Assembly: GCA_948567375.1 (NCBI GenBank)
Contig: CAOYZS010000005.1
Location: 558,001 to 622,000 of the forward strand
DNA: 64,000 bases
Reading direction: 5' to 3'
Origin: Lunularia cruciata
Taxonomy: Eukaryota; Streptophyta; Marchantiopsida; Lunulariales; Lunulariaceae
Every line of letters starts with the position of its first letter. The stretch's first letter is position 1. This document shows positions 1-11,400 of the stretch, piece after piece. The notes under the pieces were generated by a model, which was given only the letters and a program-made list of their open reading frames with translations, was not told the DNA's origin and did no database searches. The translations under genes and the position numbers were made by a program.

Positions 1-1600
1 GCAAAGGCATAAATGCAAGAAATTGAGAACACCGTAGCTAATGGACAATAACGAACTTGAAATCGAGAGCAGCAAGGCCAAGGTGAGCGTGGGTTAGAAA
101 GCTTGATGTAAGAGTTCACCAGTAAAAAATAATGAAGTCAGAGAGCAGCAATGTAACCAAAAGCGAGAGGCATAGGAAACGTGCTATGTGCTGTAAGAGC
201 CCGCCAGGATGCAGTGCTTGGATGAAGCGAGAGGAATAGGAAACTTGCTATAAGAGCCCACCAGGATACAGTGCGCAGATGAAGATGAAGACCGTGGGAT
301 GGAGTGGGGGAGGAACACAGGAAACAGTAGAGAGCGAGGCAGGAAGCAGGCAGAGAGCAAAGGGAAAAGACTAGGGAGTGAAATAGTACAGGAATGTGTG
401 GATGTAGCAGGCATTTCACGAAGGATATGGCTGCAGAAATGGGTAAAAATGTAAGAGTGTAACTATAGCGGAGCATAAGAGGACAGGATAAAGTATATCA
501 CTCCCAGCACTATGGACACTGGAGTCCGGATACGCTAAACAACTGAAGGAAGCAGAAGGCTGTCATAGTAAACCTCCACGATAACACCAACGACTTCATC
601 AGTGCCTCACGCAGTGCCGAAGTAGCTGAACAATTATCAGTACTCCTCGTCCCGAGTTTCTGCTCGAAAACTCATGAGTGCCAAGGCAAACTTGGTTGCT
701 TCCAACAGCGCCGCTTGAAGTAATAAACAGCCATCTATCAGCAGTACTAAATGAAATAACGAACCGCCAGGGGAAGGTTACAGAAATGGAAGGCTACAGA
801 AATGAGCAACTGGAGCTTAAAGTCCTAAAAGAGCAGAAATCGGACGAATGCACAATGTAGGCATGAACGAAATTGTGAACAAGGGAAAGAAGAAAAAGAT
901 CAAAAGCAGGAGAATGTGAGTGATGTGAGACATCCCTCGAAAAACACAACCTGCAAGGACAAAGTCTATCAGGGTGAGCAGTAAAAGAGAGCGAAGCACA
1001 AAGAAACCAGGAGGAGTTAGTAAGAAAACAAAGGAATGAGCCAGTTAGAAGAGTGTGAAGCTGAGAGCTAGAGAGCAGAAAATAAGGCAGAGAGCAGAGA
1101 ACAAGGCAGAACAGACAGGCATGAAAAGGTGGACAAACGAGGGAACGCACTATGAGCTAAGCAAGAACTAGAACCCAGATGAGCAGAAAGCAAAGGAGAA
1201 GGAGAGGGTTTCCGAGGGAAGGATGGCCTCGGGTGCTGAGAGAGCCTCGGGAACTGTGAAGGAACCAGGCGAGATGGTCACACGTGTGAGATGATGCCAC
1301 GTGTAACTATGCTACGTATTACTCTGCTTATAATATCGATGTATCCTGGTGTATCCTTATCAACGAGAGAGAACAGATATACTGAAACGCGCAGTCATGT
1401 AAGGAGTGTGAGTAACAAGCTGTAATGGAAGGCCTACAACTCAAAAATACACCATTCCGTTCGTGCGAAACTGAAATTAACAGACTGTTCAGAACACATA
1501 CAAGGGAACTATGAAGTAAAACAACAGATGTGAGTTGGGGCAAAAGGGAAGAAAGTGGATAGTTACATAGCTGAGAATGGGCGATGCATCAAACATGAGA
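1..1600 (+). repeat. Modules B-linker and A with tail, BSL intron 13 (left part)
   Basis: This stretch starts inside a composite repeat unit cut by the window edge. Linker sequence runs to about 483. Module A follows at about 484-715 (motifs CACTATGG, GACTTCATCAGTGCC, GAGTTTCTGCTCG, ACTCATGAGTGCC), then an A/G-rich tail to about 1,265 with GGAAGGATGGCCTCGGGTG. The same tail recurs at 17,750-17,870. A further linker piece lies at 1,330-1,560. Several short open frames here are repeat-derived and do not look like genes. Confidence 0.8.
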
Positions 1601-3860
1601 CATGTATATATGTATATGAGAACAGAAACTGTTCTGACCAGTGCCTAAATAAACAGTCAGGAATAAGTCCTGATCACAGCTATGGTAAACAAGCCTACAG
1701 TGAAAGCTAATGGTGGGCTCGAACTAGAGCTCCCCGCCTGGAAGAAAAAACGGATGTTCTTAAATCTCTATAGATACTAAGCCCAGGAAAACCATAGATA
1801 TCTTTTTCCGTTCGTAAGACAGGGCGACATTTTTTCTGGATCATATGAAGAGGGTAATGTTCAGAGATAAAGCTATTTATAAGTTTCCTACAAGCTGAAA
1901 GGTGACTTTTTGGAATTACATATCCTTCGATATCTAACACACTCCGATTTTATAATACCTAATTTACATTTAGAGGAAATGTCGGAAAGAACGTGAGGGA
2001 GCGAGATTATCTTGATTTGAGCAAAGTGAGGTAGCTCTTTCTTATCATAGATAGAGACAAAGATATTGAAGTCGTCCTGGGTAATGCGACAGTCGAGGTA
2101 ATCACAGTGAGTGCCAAAATGAGTTCGAACTAGCTCACAGGAAAGTCTGGGATAGATCCCTCCTCCTCTAGCTGCGTCCTCCATATACATAAAATCCTTG
2201 AAATGATCAAGTCCCGAGCCAACCACCAGAAGATCATCAACGTATCGGCAAACTTGGGACAGGTCGTGCAACAGTGCAACATCATTGGCATCCAATAGTC
2301 TGTGGATGAAATCAAGTTCATAGGTGAAGAGGTATAGGTTAGCCACGAAGACAGCACAAGGTGTCCCCATAGGAATCCTGACCTCTTGACAGAAGAGCTG
2401 ATTCCCGAAAGTAATGTAGAGGTTATCAAAAAGAAATAGCATCCAACAGATGGGAGTTTCCTCATCAACAGCCATGCATTTGAGATGTTTTGCTGATTGA
2501 GAGATATTATTTCTGTTTTTAAGCCATCTATATTTGAAGTCAAGTGTAGAGGTTTCTACCAGTAACATAGTTTCCCTATTCATAATGAACCTATAATGGA
2601 AGATAGATCTGATGAGAGTAGCCAGCCTTGTTTTGAGATCGTGAAGGTGGATCTTTGTATAAAGGGTGGTGAAATCAAAACTTTGAAAAAGAACTTTTTC
2701 CAGGGTGGCAGGAGACTGCTGCGAACCAGAGTCAGTGGGAGAAGAGGATCTAATCTTGCGCAGTCTTTGCACCTGCTCCAGTAAAACGGGAACACCAGAA
2801 GAGTCGTCCAAGATCCAGCTAGAGTCCACCAACAGCCCCACACGTAAGAATTCAGTCCTCCAGAGGTCGTTTGCAGAAGGTAGCAGTGCTTTGAAGAATG
2901 AGCTTAACCAGCGAGAAAGCTCAGATAAAGAAGTAGAGTAGCCTGCAGCAATGAACCTAGGAACAATGGGAGATTTATGGAATTTCCAAGCACAGCAGAA
3001 GTAAGGGAGTTTCTCGGAATCCTTGGAAGTGCGAAAGCCCTGAGAGGTATTGAAACTGTGGTGAGAGAGTAAGAGATGGGTTTGAGGAATCAATGAGAGT
3101 TTATAGGTTGCTGAAGGAGAATGAAGCTCGTTAAGTAAAGTTTGAATGTAGAAGTGTCTACAGACAGATACAAAATTGTTGGGACACTTGTCCATATAAG
3201 TAATAATGAAATGGGACTTAAAATGATGAAGAAGTTTTCTATCGTGAGATGAAAGGAAAAGAGGGTCTACAGAATTGAAAGCGTCTGCAATGGGAGGGAG
3301 ATTGAGTAAAAGTTGAATTTTTTGTAGAAGGGTGACTTTCCATTGGTCAAAAATGCCTTTGGTGCCCAATATGGCTTCATAGTAAAGAACAAAGTTGCGA
3401 ATACAAGTTTGAATCGCAATGAAAGTAGAGGGGGGAGAGGTGGGTGACATTCGAAACTTGGTTCCTCTGGAGAAGAGAAGTGATAGGTTGTAGGAAGGTA
3501 AAATCTGAAGTGAAGCTGTAATGACATGCCCGTGTGAAGGGTTAATGAAACCTGGATGTTTAAGGCAACTGCAAGGGGAAGGAGGAGAGGAAAAGTTGGA
3601 TCAGTTCTGTGATAGTGAAGCAAAGTTAAAATGTAAACGGTATACAGTATGTAAAATGTATACAGTATATATATAAATTCAGAAGTCAAGTAGGTCTCCC
3701 ATACAACAGTATGATATACAAGCCTATGGGAAAAACATGATAAACATGATATATTGGTATATGAGAGCAGAAGCTGTTCTGGGAACTAGGTATCCAGAAC
3801 TCATGAAATTCAAAGGATCGATTAGCAAAATGTACATGATTCACAATCCTAGAATAGTGA
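1600..3860 (-). mobile_element. Penelope-like retroelement inside BSL intron 13
   Basis: A reverse-transcriptase-coding block (about 1,707-3,690) is flanked on both sides by the repeat called module B. The downstream copy is near 1,610-1,660 (GAACAGAAACTGTTCTGACC) and the upstream copy near 3,750-3,810 (GAGCAGAAGCTGTTCTGGG). Flanking repeats in direct order are known in PLEs as pseudo-LTRs. Next to the coding end lies GGAGCTCTAGTTCGAGCCCA (minus strand, near 1,714-1,733), which recurs at the ends of the fragments near 11.6 and 18.6 kb and so marks the element's 3' region. No GIY-YIG endonuclease is visible. The copy looks old, with a few breaks. PLEs without an endonuclease (Athena/Coprina type) are known in other eukaryotes. 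Confidence 0.72.
1888..3450 (-). CDS. Reverse transcriptase segment of the Penelope-like element
   Basis: This 520-codon open stretch has reverse transcriptase motifs in order. Near residues 85-110 is an N-terminal MDKCPNNFVSVCRHFY block. At 150-180 is a WKFHKSP...FIAAGYS block (the 'K-HK' motif). Motif A is FDFTTLYTKIH at 257-267 with Asp259, motif B is RIPMGTPCAVFVANLY at 358-373, and motif C is CRYVDDLLVV at 401-410. The later CDYLDCRIT and SECVRYRRICNSK resemble the connection/thumb of PLE reverse transcriptases. The (S/T)LYT-I-P-like form of motif A and the R-Y-R-IC thumb motif point to PLEs over LINE or LTR elements. The first Met shown is probably not the true start, because related sequence continues upstream. 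Confidence 0.72.
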   Translation of the reverse strand: MSPTSPPSTFIAIQTCIRNFVLYYEAILGTKGIFDQWKVTLLQKIQLLLNLPPIADAFNSVDPLFLSSHDRKLLHHFKSHFIITYMDKCPNNFVSVCRHFYIQTLLNELHSPSATYKLSLIPQTHLLLSHHSFNTSQGFRTSKDSEKLPYFCCAWKFHKSPIVPRFIAAGYSTSLSELSRWLSSFFKALLPSANDLWRTEFLRVGLLVDSSWILDDSSGVPVLLEQVQRLRKIRSSSPTDSGSQQSPATLEKVLFQSFDFTTLYTKIHLHDLKTRLATLIRSIFHYRFIMNRETMLLVETSTLDFKYRWLKNRNNISQSAKHLKCMAVDEETPICWMLFLFDNLYITFGNQLFCQEVRIPMGTPCAVFVANLYLFTYELDFIHRLLDANDVALLHDLSQVCRYVDDLLVVGSGLDHFKDFMYMEDAARGGGIYPRLSCELVRTHFGTHCDYLDCRITQDDFNIFVSIYDKKELPHFAQIKIISLPHVLSDISSKCKLGIIKSECVRYRRICNSKKSPFSL

Positions 3861-5250
3861 TAAAGCCCTAAGGTAAAATGCATCGAGTGTAACCTGCCGC
3901 AAAGGCATAATTGAAGCAAATGAAATGTAAACATGATATAGAGAAATGTGGACAGAGGCTGAGGGGGCTGTTCGATGAACGGGAGATCCAGAACTCACTG
4001 AATGCAAATGCGATGCAAGATATGTAATATATACAAGATAACGAAAATCTGATAGAATTAACACATAAGTAAATGTAACCTGGAAGCAACACCTATATCC
4101 GAGTTGCATGCATCGACTGAAGGAAACAGAACACCTCCATATATAGAGAAAAAACTTCATCAAATGAAAGCCTAAATATATGTAACTAGAAAACAATCTG
4201 ATAGCACACCTATACCCCAGTTGCAAGCAATGAAGAAGCAGAAACAGAACACCCACATAAGTAGGGAAATAAAATCAACAGGAAGACCGGCGACTTAGTG
4301 AGCCAGACTAGAAAGATTGAGAAAAACAGGAGTTGAGAGTCAGAATCATACGTCGTGGAAGATGTATGAGTCAGAGGACCAGGAGTAAGAAATCGCTCAA
4401 AGGACGAGCGAGGAGTCGGAGGACTGGATATCATATATTGCAGCAAGCGCTATGTCCTGAGACATTAAACAACAGAGGGAAGCAGAAGGCAGCCGTAGTA
4501 AACCTCCACAAAAGCACATGTGACTTCATCAGTGCCTCACGCAGTGCAGTAGTAGCTGAGCAAGTGTCAGTATCCCTTGTACCAAGTTTCTGCTTGAAAA
4601 CTCATGAGTGCCAAGGCAAACTTGATTGCTTCCAACAGTGCCTTCCAAAGTAATCAACATACCGCGTAATGCAACAGATTGGAACTTGTGGAACTTTCAC
4701 CAAAAGAGCAGAAATAGGAATAAGCAGAATGAAGCAGCACACAAAATAATCAGCAAGAGAAGGAAGAAAGTAAAATCTAAAACAGGAGAATGTGAGGGAT
4801 TTCAGACATACCTTGTAAATGCCTGAAAGGAAAACTTCGATTAGTATTTCCAGTAAACAGAACCTAGCAAATTTTACCCATGATGCATAACAATAAATAA
4901 GGTAGTGGAACTACACAAGAGAGAGATCAACGAAGAACCAGTGAGGAATGAGTCGGAAATCACAGGAAAGAGCAAAGTCGGTTGAGTCTCAAACGGAGAG
5001 CATATGAGCAGAGAGTAAGGCAGAACGAACAGCCACCAAGGCTGGAATGAAAAATGATCCAGAAAAGCAGAGGAGAGGGGAGAGGGTTTACGAGGGGCCT
5101 CGGGAACTGTGAAGGAGACAAGCTATAGGGCAAGGTGGGTCCACTTGTCAGCGAATCAACAGAAGGGGTACTAGTAGAGAACTGATAATCGATCAGCGAT
5201 AGCCAAGCATGTACGTATAGAGAAGACAGCATGTAATTGAAGACCAACCC
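3861..5250 (+). repeat. Modules B and A, BSL intron 13 (right part)
   Basis: A diverged module B lies at about 3,950-4,000 (GTTCGATGAACGGGAGATCC). A linker with repeated ATGTAACCTGGAAGCAA-like segments follows. A well-preserved module A begins at GGACTGGATATC (about 4,419) and runs to about 4,655. An A/G-rich tail ends near 5,160. The orientation is the same as in the other introns. Confidence 0.8.
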
Positions 5251-5295
5251 GCCAAACTTCAAAGATTAAGTGAACTAAGAATTAAGACACCTTAC

Positions 5296-5466
5296 CTTTT
5301 TCTGAACCCCACTGATGGACATCTGTCTGTCTAGAAGTCTTCGAGCAGCACTAGCACTATCAGGAGTTCCGTGACTCACTCGTCGACCTTCATTCTCAAA
5401 CTGATCAATTGACAGTTGCCTCACCAATCCTCCTAAGGCTCCTCCAGACTCCGCAGCTACAACAAC
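5296..5466 (-). CDS. BSL: BSL exon 13 (block preceding the phosphatase domain)
   Basis: Residues 574-630 read VVVAAESGGALGGLVRQLSI, DQFENEGRRVSHGTPDSA and ARRLLDRQMSISGVQKK. This segment directly precedes the PP1-like catalytic domain in BSL proteins. The exon lies between ACACAG and AAG|GTAAGG, phase 0. The intron that follows runs off the left edge of the window and contains the best-preserved PLE reverse transcriptase. Confidence 0.95.
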
Positions 5467-8400
5467 CTGTGTATGCACAATTTATCGACACTGTTCAATT
5501 TGGCAAACCATCATTACTTTCACCAAGACCAACCGATCTCATGCACCGATTCTATCAGTCCAGAGCATGTCAGACGAAGCTTAAGTTGTTATCTGAAAAG
5601 GTAGACAGGAAGCAGTTATCTGCAAATCATAATACTCAGTATATTCAGACATGAGAGCAGTAGCCGTGCGAAGAACGGGGGATCCAGAACTTACGTGCAA
5701 ATGGTGTGCATATGAAATGTAAACATGATATTGAAGTTATGAGGACAGAAGTCTCTCGAAGAACGGGGGATCCGGACCTCATCAAATGCAAATGAAATGT
5801 AGATGAAATGGAAATGATTGAAAGCAGAACTGACTAAGAAACATGCAAAAGGTAGATGAAATCTAGATCATAAAAAGCATGTAGTGTCAAGTAACGCTCA
5901 TATATAACTACATGTAGAGAAACCGTGCACCAATGTATACTGAGGAAACGAAGAATCATCTCATTTCAAGAAATCTAGAAATAAGCGAGTGTGAAACAAT
6001 TGAAAACCAAACTGAATGAATGGAGAACTAAATTGATTGAAGCCCAGGATTTCGGGTGTAAAAGAGTAGAATGGAAATCCTTGTTAGAACGATTTCCACT
6101 AGGCTTTGCTTCCCCGTTTAGGGAAGAAAACTAGAGTCCGGCGTTAGGGGACTGGATAGACTGGATAGAGTGCAACCATAATATGTGCAAATCGAGATGA
6201 GCAATGAAGCCCTAAATAAGGTAAAGAATCTAACAGATTAAATGCGAGGTTAAGCACAAAGAAATATCACTATATCCTGATGAACATTACGGAACAGATA
6301 TACATCAGCGCTAAGTAAAGCATGTAGTGAAATAAACAATCTTTAATTCAAGACCCACAAGTCAAAATTAAACCATTCAAGAGAACTGAAATGGACAGAC
6401 TGTACAGAACACATCTAAGGGAACCATGAAGCAAAACAACAAATGTGAGTTGGAGCGAAGGGGACGAGAGTGGATGGTCTCTAGGCTGAGAAGGAGCTTA
6501 GCGTCAACGGACTGGATAGAATATATCACCAGAAGCACTATGGATGCTTGAGTCCTGACACACTCAACAAACTGAGGGAAGCAGAAGGCGGCCATAGTAA
6601 ACCTTCACTAAAACACATGCGACTTCATCAGTGCCTCACGCAGTGCCGAAGTAACTGAGCAAGTGTCAGTACCCCTGGTACCAAGTTTCTGCTCGAAAAC
6701 TCAGGAGAGCCAAGGAAACTCGGTTGCTTCCAACAGTGCCGCTCAGGGTAAGGGGAAAGCTGTAACGTATGAAGCTTAAAATCCACACAAATACTCAGTA
6801 TAAGGTTATTGACATAACTGCTCGATGATGAAGCCTGACTCCCATTGGTGGAGGATGTGATGATGACGTTGTTATGGCAGACTTGCTTGGAAGAACTGTA
6901 GTCGTTGGAGATGTCGGGGACTTCCCACTGGATGACGCTTCGGCTCCCCGATCTCTTTCAAGGCTTTCTTTTTCGGATTCTACACTATTGTGACGGGCAG
7001 TAGCTGCTGCCAAAGCAGCACTGATTGCTTCGGCTTCGGCAGCAGAAGCCTTCACCAATAACTCCACTCCTTTCACAGCACTACTGTAACAACACGAGCT
7101 TAGAAGGTCGGAACGAGAAAGTGCGTCTGCTAATAGAAAGGGGCAGAGCTGAAGGCACTTGATGAAAACATTTATTCCTAAAAAGGAAAATCATCAACTC
7201 ACCGATGCCCAAGGGCGAACGCATTCTCAGTACTGATGTCCATAGATGTGTCACCGTGAATAGGAGCAGCGACGGGACTCCCCATTATAACTGCACCCTC
7301 TGTAGATGCATCCAAAGATTTCAACTGTGCTTCGGTGAAGCCAGACGTGCCACTGGTGCTTGTAGGGACACCAGATATAGAGTTGTTTCCCAGTGCTGCC
7401 GATGCTGCAGCAGCCTGGAGTGCAGCTGTAGTTGTTTCCGCAGCAGCCAAGTCCTCTGCGACAAGAAGGTCATCTAATAACACCCCTGTGAAGAAGAAAG
7501 ATAAACGTGGAAAGCTCGTTAGGTGGTGACATGATTTGACAATATGTAGGAGATGAGAGGAGAAGTCATTCGAAGAAGGGGATCCAGAACCCACTAAGTG
7601 CAGATGAAGTGCCCAAAGAACTGCTGAATCAGCTGGGCGAATCCCGGTACCTTTCATACCCCTCAACCAAGTTTCTGTTCGAAAGCTCAGAACTGCTAAA
7701 ACACGTATTTATATATAGAAAAAAATGAGAGCAGAAGCCGTTCCTAAACCCACTGAAGATATGCCCGATGCAAAACTTTAAGAAAAGAGTGACAGGTCTC
7801 AACATACACTCATGCTCTATGAGCACATGAGTCCCTAAATCTATACACTAGAAGGGAGCAGTCATTACTGTCATAGAAACCCTGCACGGAAGCACGAAGG
7901 ACTTCATTGAGAATGACATTCCATGAGTAATGGGAGCAGAAGACATTCGCACAACGGGAGATCACAACCACTTCAGACCGAACCTATGCAAACAGAAGAC
8001 AAGCAGATGGAAACAAAGGATGAATGCAGGAATGGATGCAAACCAAAGCCAAGATGATCCAATCAAGGAAATACAGGGAACGCCAAGGAAGTAGAAATTG
8101 ACAAAGAACATAAGCGAAATCCATCAAAAGCAGAAGCAAGATTGATCTATTCCATTCTTAGTGATACGCATCCTGTAATAAAGGAAGCGAGTCTTCTCGT
8201 GTGAAAAAAGAGGGTGCAACCGAAAGCAGAGAAAACCATCGAGCAAGTAGGAAGGATACATTCGAAAGCAAGGAGAAACAGTGAGAAAGTAGGACGAAAT
8301 ATTTGAGAGATCCAAGCAGAAGCCATTCGAAGAAAGGGGGATCCAGAACCCACTAAGTATGGAACCGAGAACGTGCATACGAAATGGATGCAACACCAAA

Positions 8401-11400
8401 TGCAAATTGAAATGAGCAAACTGAATGTCCGTGAATCTAACATTACGAAGATAAGCGGACTTAAGGACCTATAGGGAATGGGAGCAGATGCGAATTCAAG
8501 AACCGGGGATCCAGAACCCACTAAATGCATATGAAGTGCAGATGAAATCTAAGCATGAACGTGCGCAAAGCGAAATGAATAGCACCTAAGGAAATAAAAA
8601 TTAAGTTAAACTAACAAACTACGGAGGTAAGCCGAAGTAAAGACATAATTGAAACGTCTCATGAGTAACACCTGCAGAGAACTACATTAATAAAATAACA
8701 AGCAGCTATACACGCCCGATTAAGTATCTGAAATAGAAAGTCGGGTAGGAACCATGACACAGACAAACATCGAGCAAAGAGCAGTATAGAAAGCATCAGT
8801 TGAGGATGTGTAGAGTTTAGCGAAGTGGGAGAGGAGTGCAGTGGATGGTGTCTTGGCTTGGTGGGAGTGAAGCCCATGAGGACTGGACAGTGTACATAAT
8901 AGCATGTGCTATGAACGCATAAGTCCTAAAACGTAAAACACTGAAGGAACCAGAAAAGTGGCCATAGTAAGCCTCCACTGAAAGCACAAACGTCATCAGT
9001 GCCGAAGTAGCTGGGCGAATGCCAGTACCACTTGTACCGAGTATCTGTTCAAAACCTCATGAGTGCTAAAGCAAAGCTGGTTGCTCCCAAAAGTGCCGCT
9101 AAAAAATGGTATAAGTGCAAAGTAAGGAAGCACTGGAACTTATGCGGAAACCAGCAATGCCATGTAGCAGTTTCTTTGAGGCCGAACATAATTTGGTGAA
9201 ATTGGAAGGAAATTTGCACAGAAACTGCAGAATAAGCGAGAGCATGGAAAAGAATTGAGGTGCACCTTCGTGAACCTGAAAGAAACTTCGATTAGTAGAG
9301 AAGCAAACAAACGGAGCAGAATTGCCTGATGGCAATGAGAAAAATAGCCTAAGCGAGAGAGATACATGCAGAAGGAAAAGTCGTGAAAAGCACTAGGCAG
9401 AGAGGAGAAAGATCATTGAAAAACAGAAAGATGCTAGAAATACCATTAGAAGGAGTGTGAGAGAACTCGGAGACAATGTATGCATGGGGTGATGGGGAGG
9501 GGGAGGGGCTGTAGAACAGAGCGGATCCCATCCAAGTAAACAGACAAGCATCTGGATTATTCAAGATACTGAATATGTCTTACGTACAGAAACACTTGTG
9601 TATTATACAAGTAGTAAGAGATTCGAGGCCATTGGTGTAACTACTGGCAGGCGGGGACAGAAGCTCAAAGTAAAGACATATTGGTATATGAGAACAGAAG
9701 CCGTTCTGGGAAAGGGTTATCCAGAACTCATGAAGTGCAAATGATCAATGAGTAAGATGTCCATGAATCACAATGCGAGACTAGTGTGAAAGCACTAAGG
9801 TAGCAGGCATCGAATGTAACCTATAGCAAAAGCATCATGGAAACAAATTAAAAATAACTGATGGTCAACAGACTAGTAAAGGACATTAAATCGAGAGCAT
9901 TTATGCAAACGATAGCCAGGAATAGGAAACCATGATGTAAGAGGCCAGGAGTAAACAGTGCATGAACACTATGAAGAACCTGCCAGTAAGCCCGCCAGTA
10001 AGCCGTGCGTGAACAACTAGAAAGAACGTGGGCTGGAGTCGGGTAGGAACTCTTTAGGCATGAGAGGGTGAAGCATGAAGCAATCAGAGAGCAAAGGAAG
10101 GGAAAGTACTATGGAGGGAATTAGTTGTGGAATGGAGGAGTGGAACAAAACAAGGGGTCTCAGATGATGTGGTTACAGAAATGGGTCGAAGTGTAAAAGG
10201 GAACGAGAGCGAAGCATCAGAGGACAGGATATGAATAATATCACACCCAGTGCTATGGACGCTGCAATCCTGAGACGCTAAACAGCGAAGGGAAGCAGAA
10301 GGCAGCCACAGTAAAGTAAAGTAAAGACATATTGGTATACGAGAACAGAAGCCGTTCCCAGAACAGAAGCCGTTCTGGGAACGGGTTATCCAGAACTCAG
10401 TTAAGTGTTCCCAGAACAGAAGCCGTTCTGGGAACGGGTTATCCAGAACTCATTTAAGTGTAAATGATCGATAAGCAAAATGTACTAGATTCACAATGCT
10501 AGTATAGTAAGAAATCCACAATGTAGAATGCATCAAATGTAACTTGAAGCAAACGCATAATTGAAACAAATTGACAATAACATATGGCTAACAGACTAGT
10601 AAACCATCATGAAATCGAGAACTCTATGCAAACAACTGCGAGAAATAGGTAACACTATGTAAAAGACTGCCAGTAAGCAGTGCGTGTACAATAAAAATAA
10701 AAAACGTGGGCTGTAGTCTGGTAGGAACACTGTATACACCAGAGGTCCTATGAATCAGGCAAAGGGCGAAGGATAAATAATAAGGAGGGAATTAGCTGGG
10801 GAATGGAACAATGTAAGAGCTATAGGATAGTGTGGCTGCAGAAACCTGTCTGAAGTGTAACAGGGTAACGAGAGCGAAGCGAAAAAGGACAGGATATAAA
10901 GTATATTGCAACAAGCACTATGGACGCTTGAGTCCTGAGACGCTAAACAGCAAAGGGAAGCAGAAGATGGCCATAGTAAACCTTCATGAAAACACCTGCG
11001 ACTTCATCAGTGCCTCACGCAGTGCCGAAGTAGCTGAGCAATTGTCAGTACCCCTCATACCGAGTTTCTGCTTGAAAACTCATGAGTGCCAAGGCAAACT
11101 CGGTTGCTCCCCTAAAGTGCTGCTCAAAAGTAGTGGGAATGTCAAAAAGAACTGAAGTGGAAGTGTGGAAAGCAAGGGCTAGCAAAAGTGCAGGCACATA
11201 CGTCAGTGCCGGAGTCTTAGCCACATAGTGAGGATCAGTCCAGAAAGAAAAGAATCCACATGAGTAAGATGAGGGAAGAAATCGAGACATACCTGATGGA
11301 TCCCTGAAATCAACAACATTCATTAGTAGAGAGAAAGTCCAGGACACAACAATGAGAAAGAGTCAAGCAGAGGTTCGTTAGTTATATGCGAGTGGAGCAA

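Noticed and set aside
484-715. Hammerhead ribozyme in module A: the minus strand has CTGATGA and a GAAAC in the order of a circularly permuted (type II) hammerhead
   Set aside because: The bases next to CTGATGA and GAAAC cannot form a proper stem II, and CTGATGA is taken up by a simpler ACTTC/GAAGT hairpin. The plus-strand ATGAGTCC...AAAC words lack the CTG of the core.
1714-1745. tRNA gene or tRNA-derived SINE at GTTCGAGCCCACCA-like sequence (minus strand), also at 11,568 and 18,550
   Set aside because: Only a T-arm/CCA-like end is present, with no D-arm or anticodon arm upstream. It lies at the PLE coding end, so it is part of that element.
2150-2166. GIY-YIG endonuclease, suggested by GGGIYP in the PLE open stretch
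   Set aside because: The word lies just after YVDD within the reverse transcriptase palm; no YIG partner or catalytic Arg/Glu pattern follows.
1-5295. Phosphatase-domain exons of BSL in the left part of the window
   Set aside because: No GDxHG, GDxVDRG, RGNHE or similar words on the minus strand below 5,296. The open frames there are repeat-derived.
6262-6310. TATCCTGATGAACATTACGG as a second hammerhead-like core
   Set aside because: Other copies (near 18,030, 26,830 and 27,610) read CTGATCA. No GAAA follows in the right place on the plus strand, which is opposite to the PLE sense.
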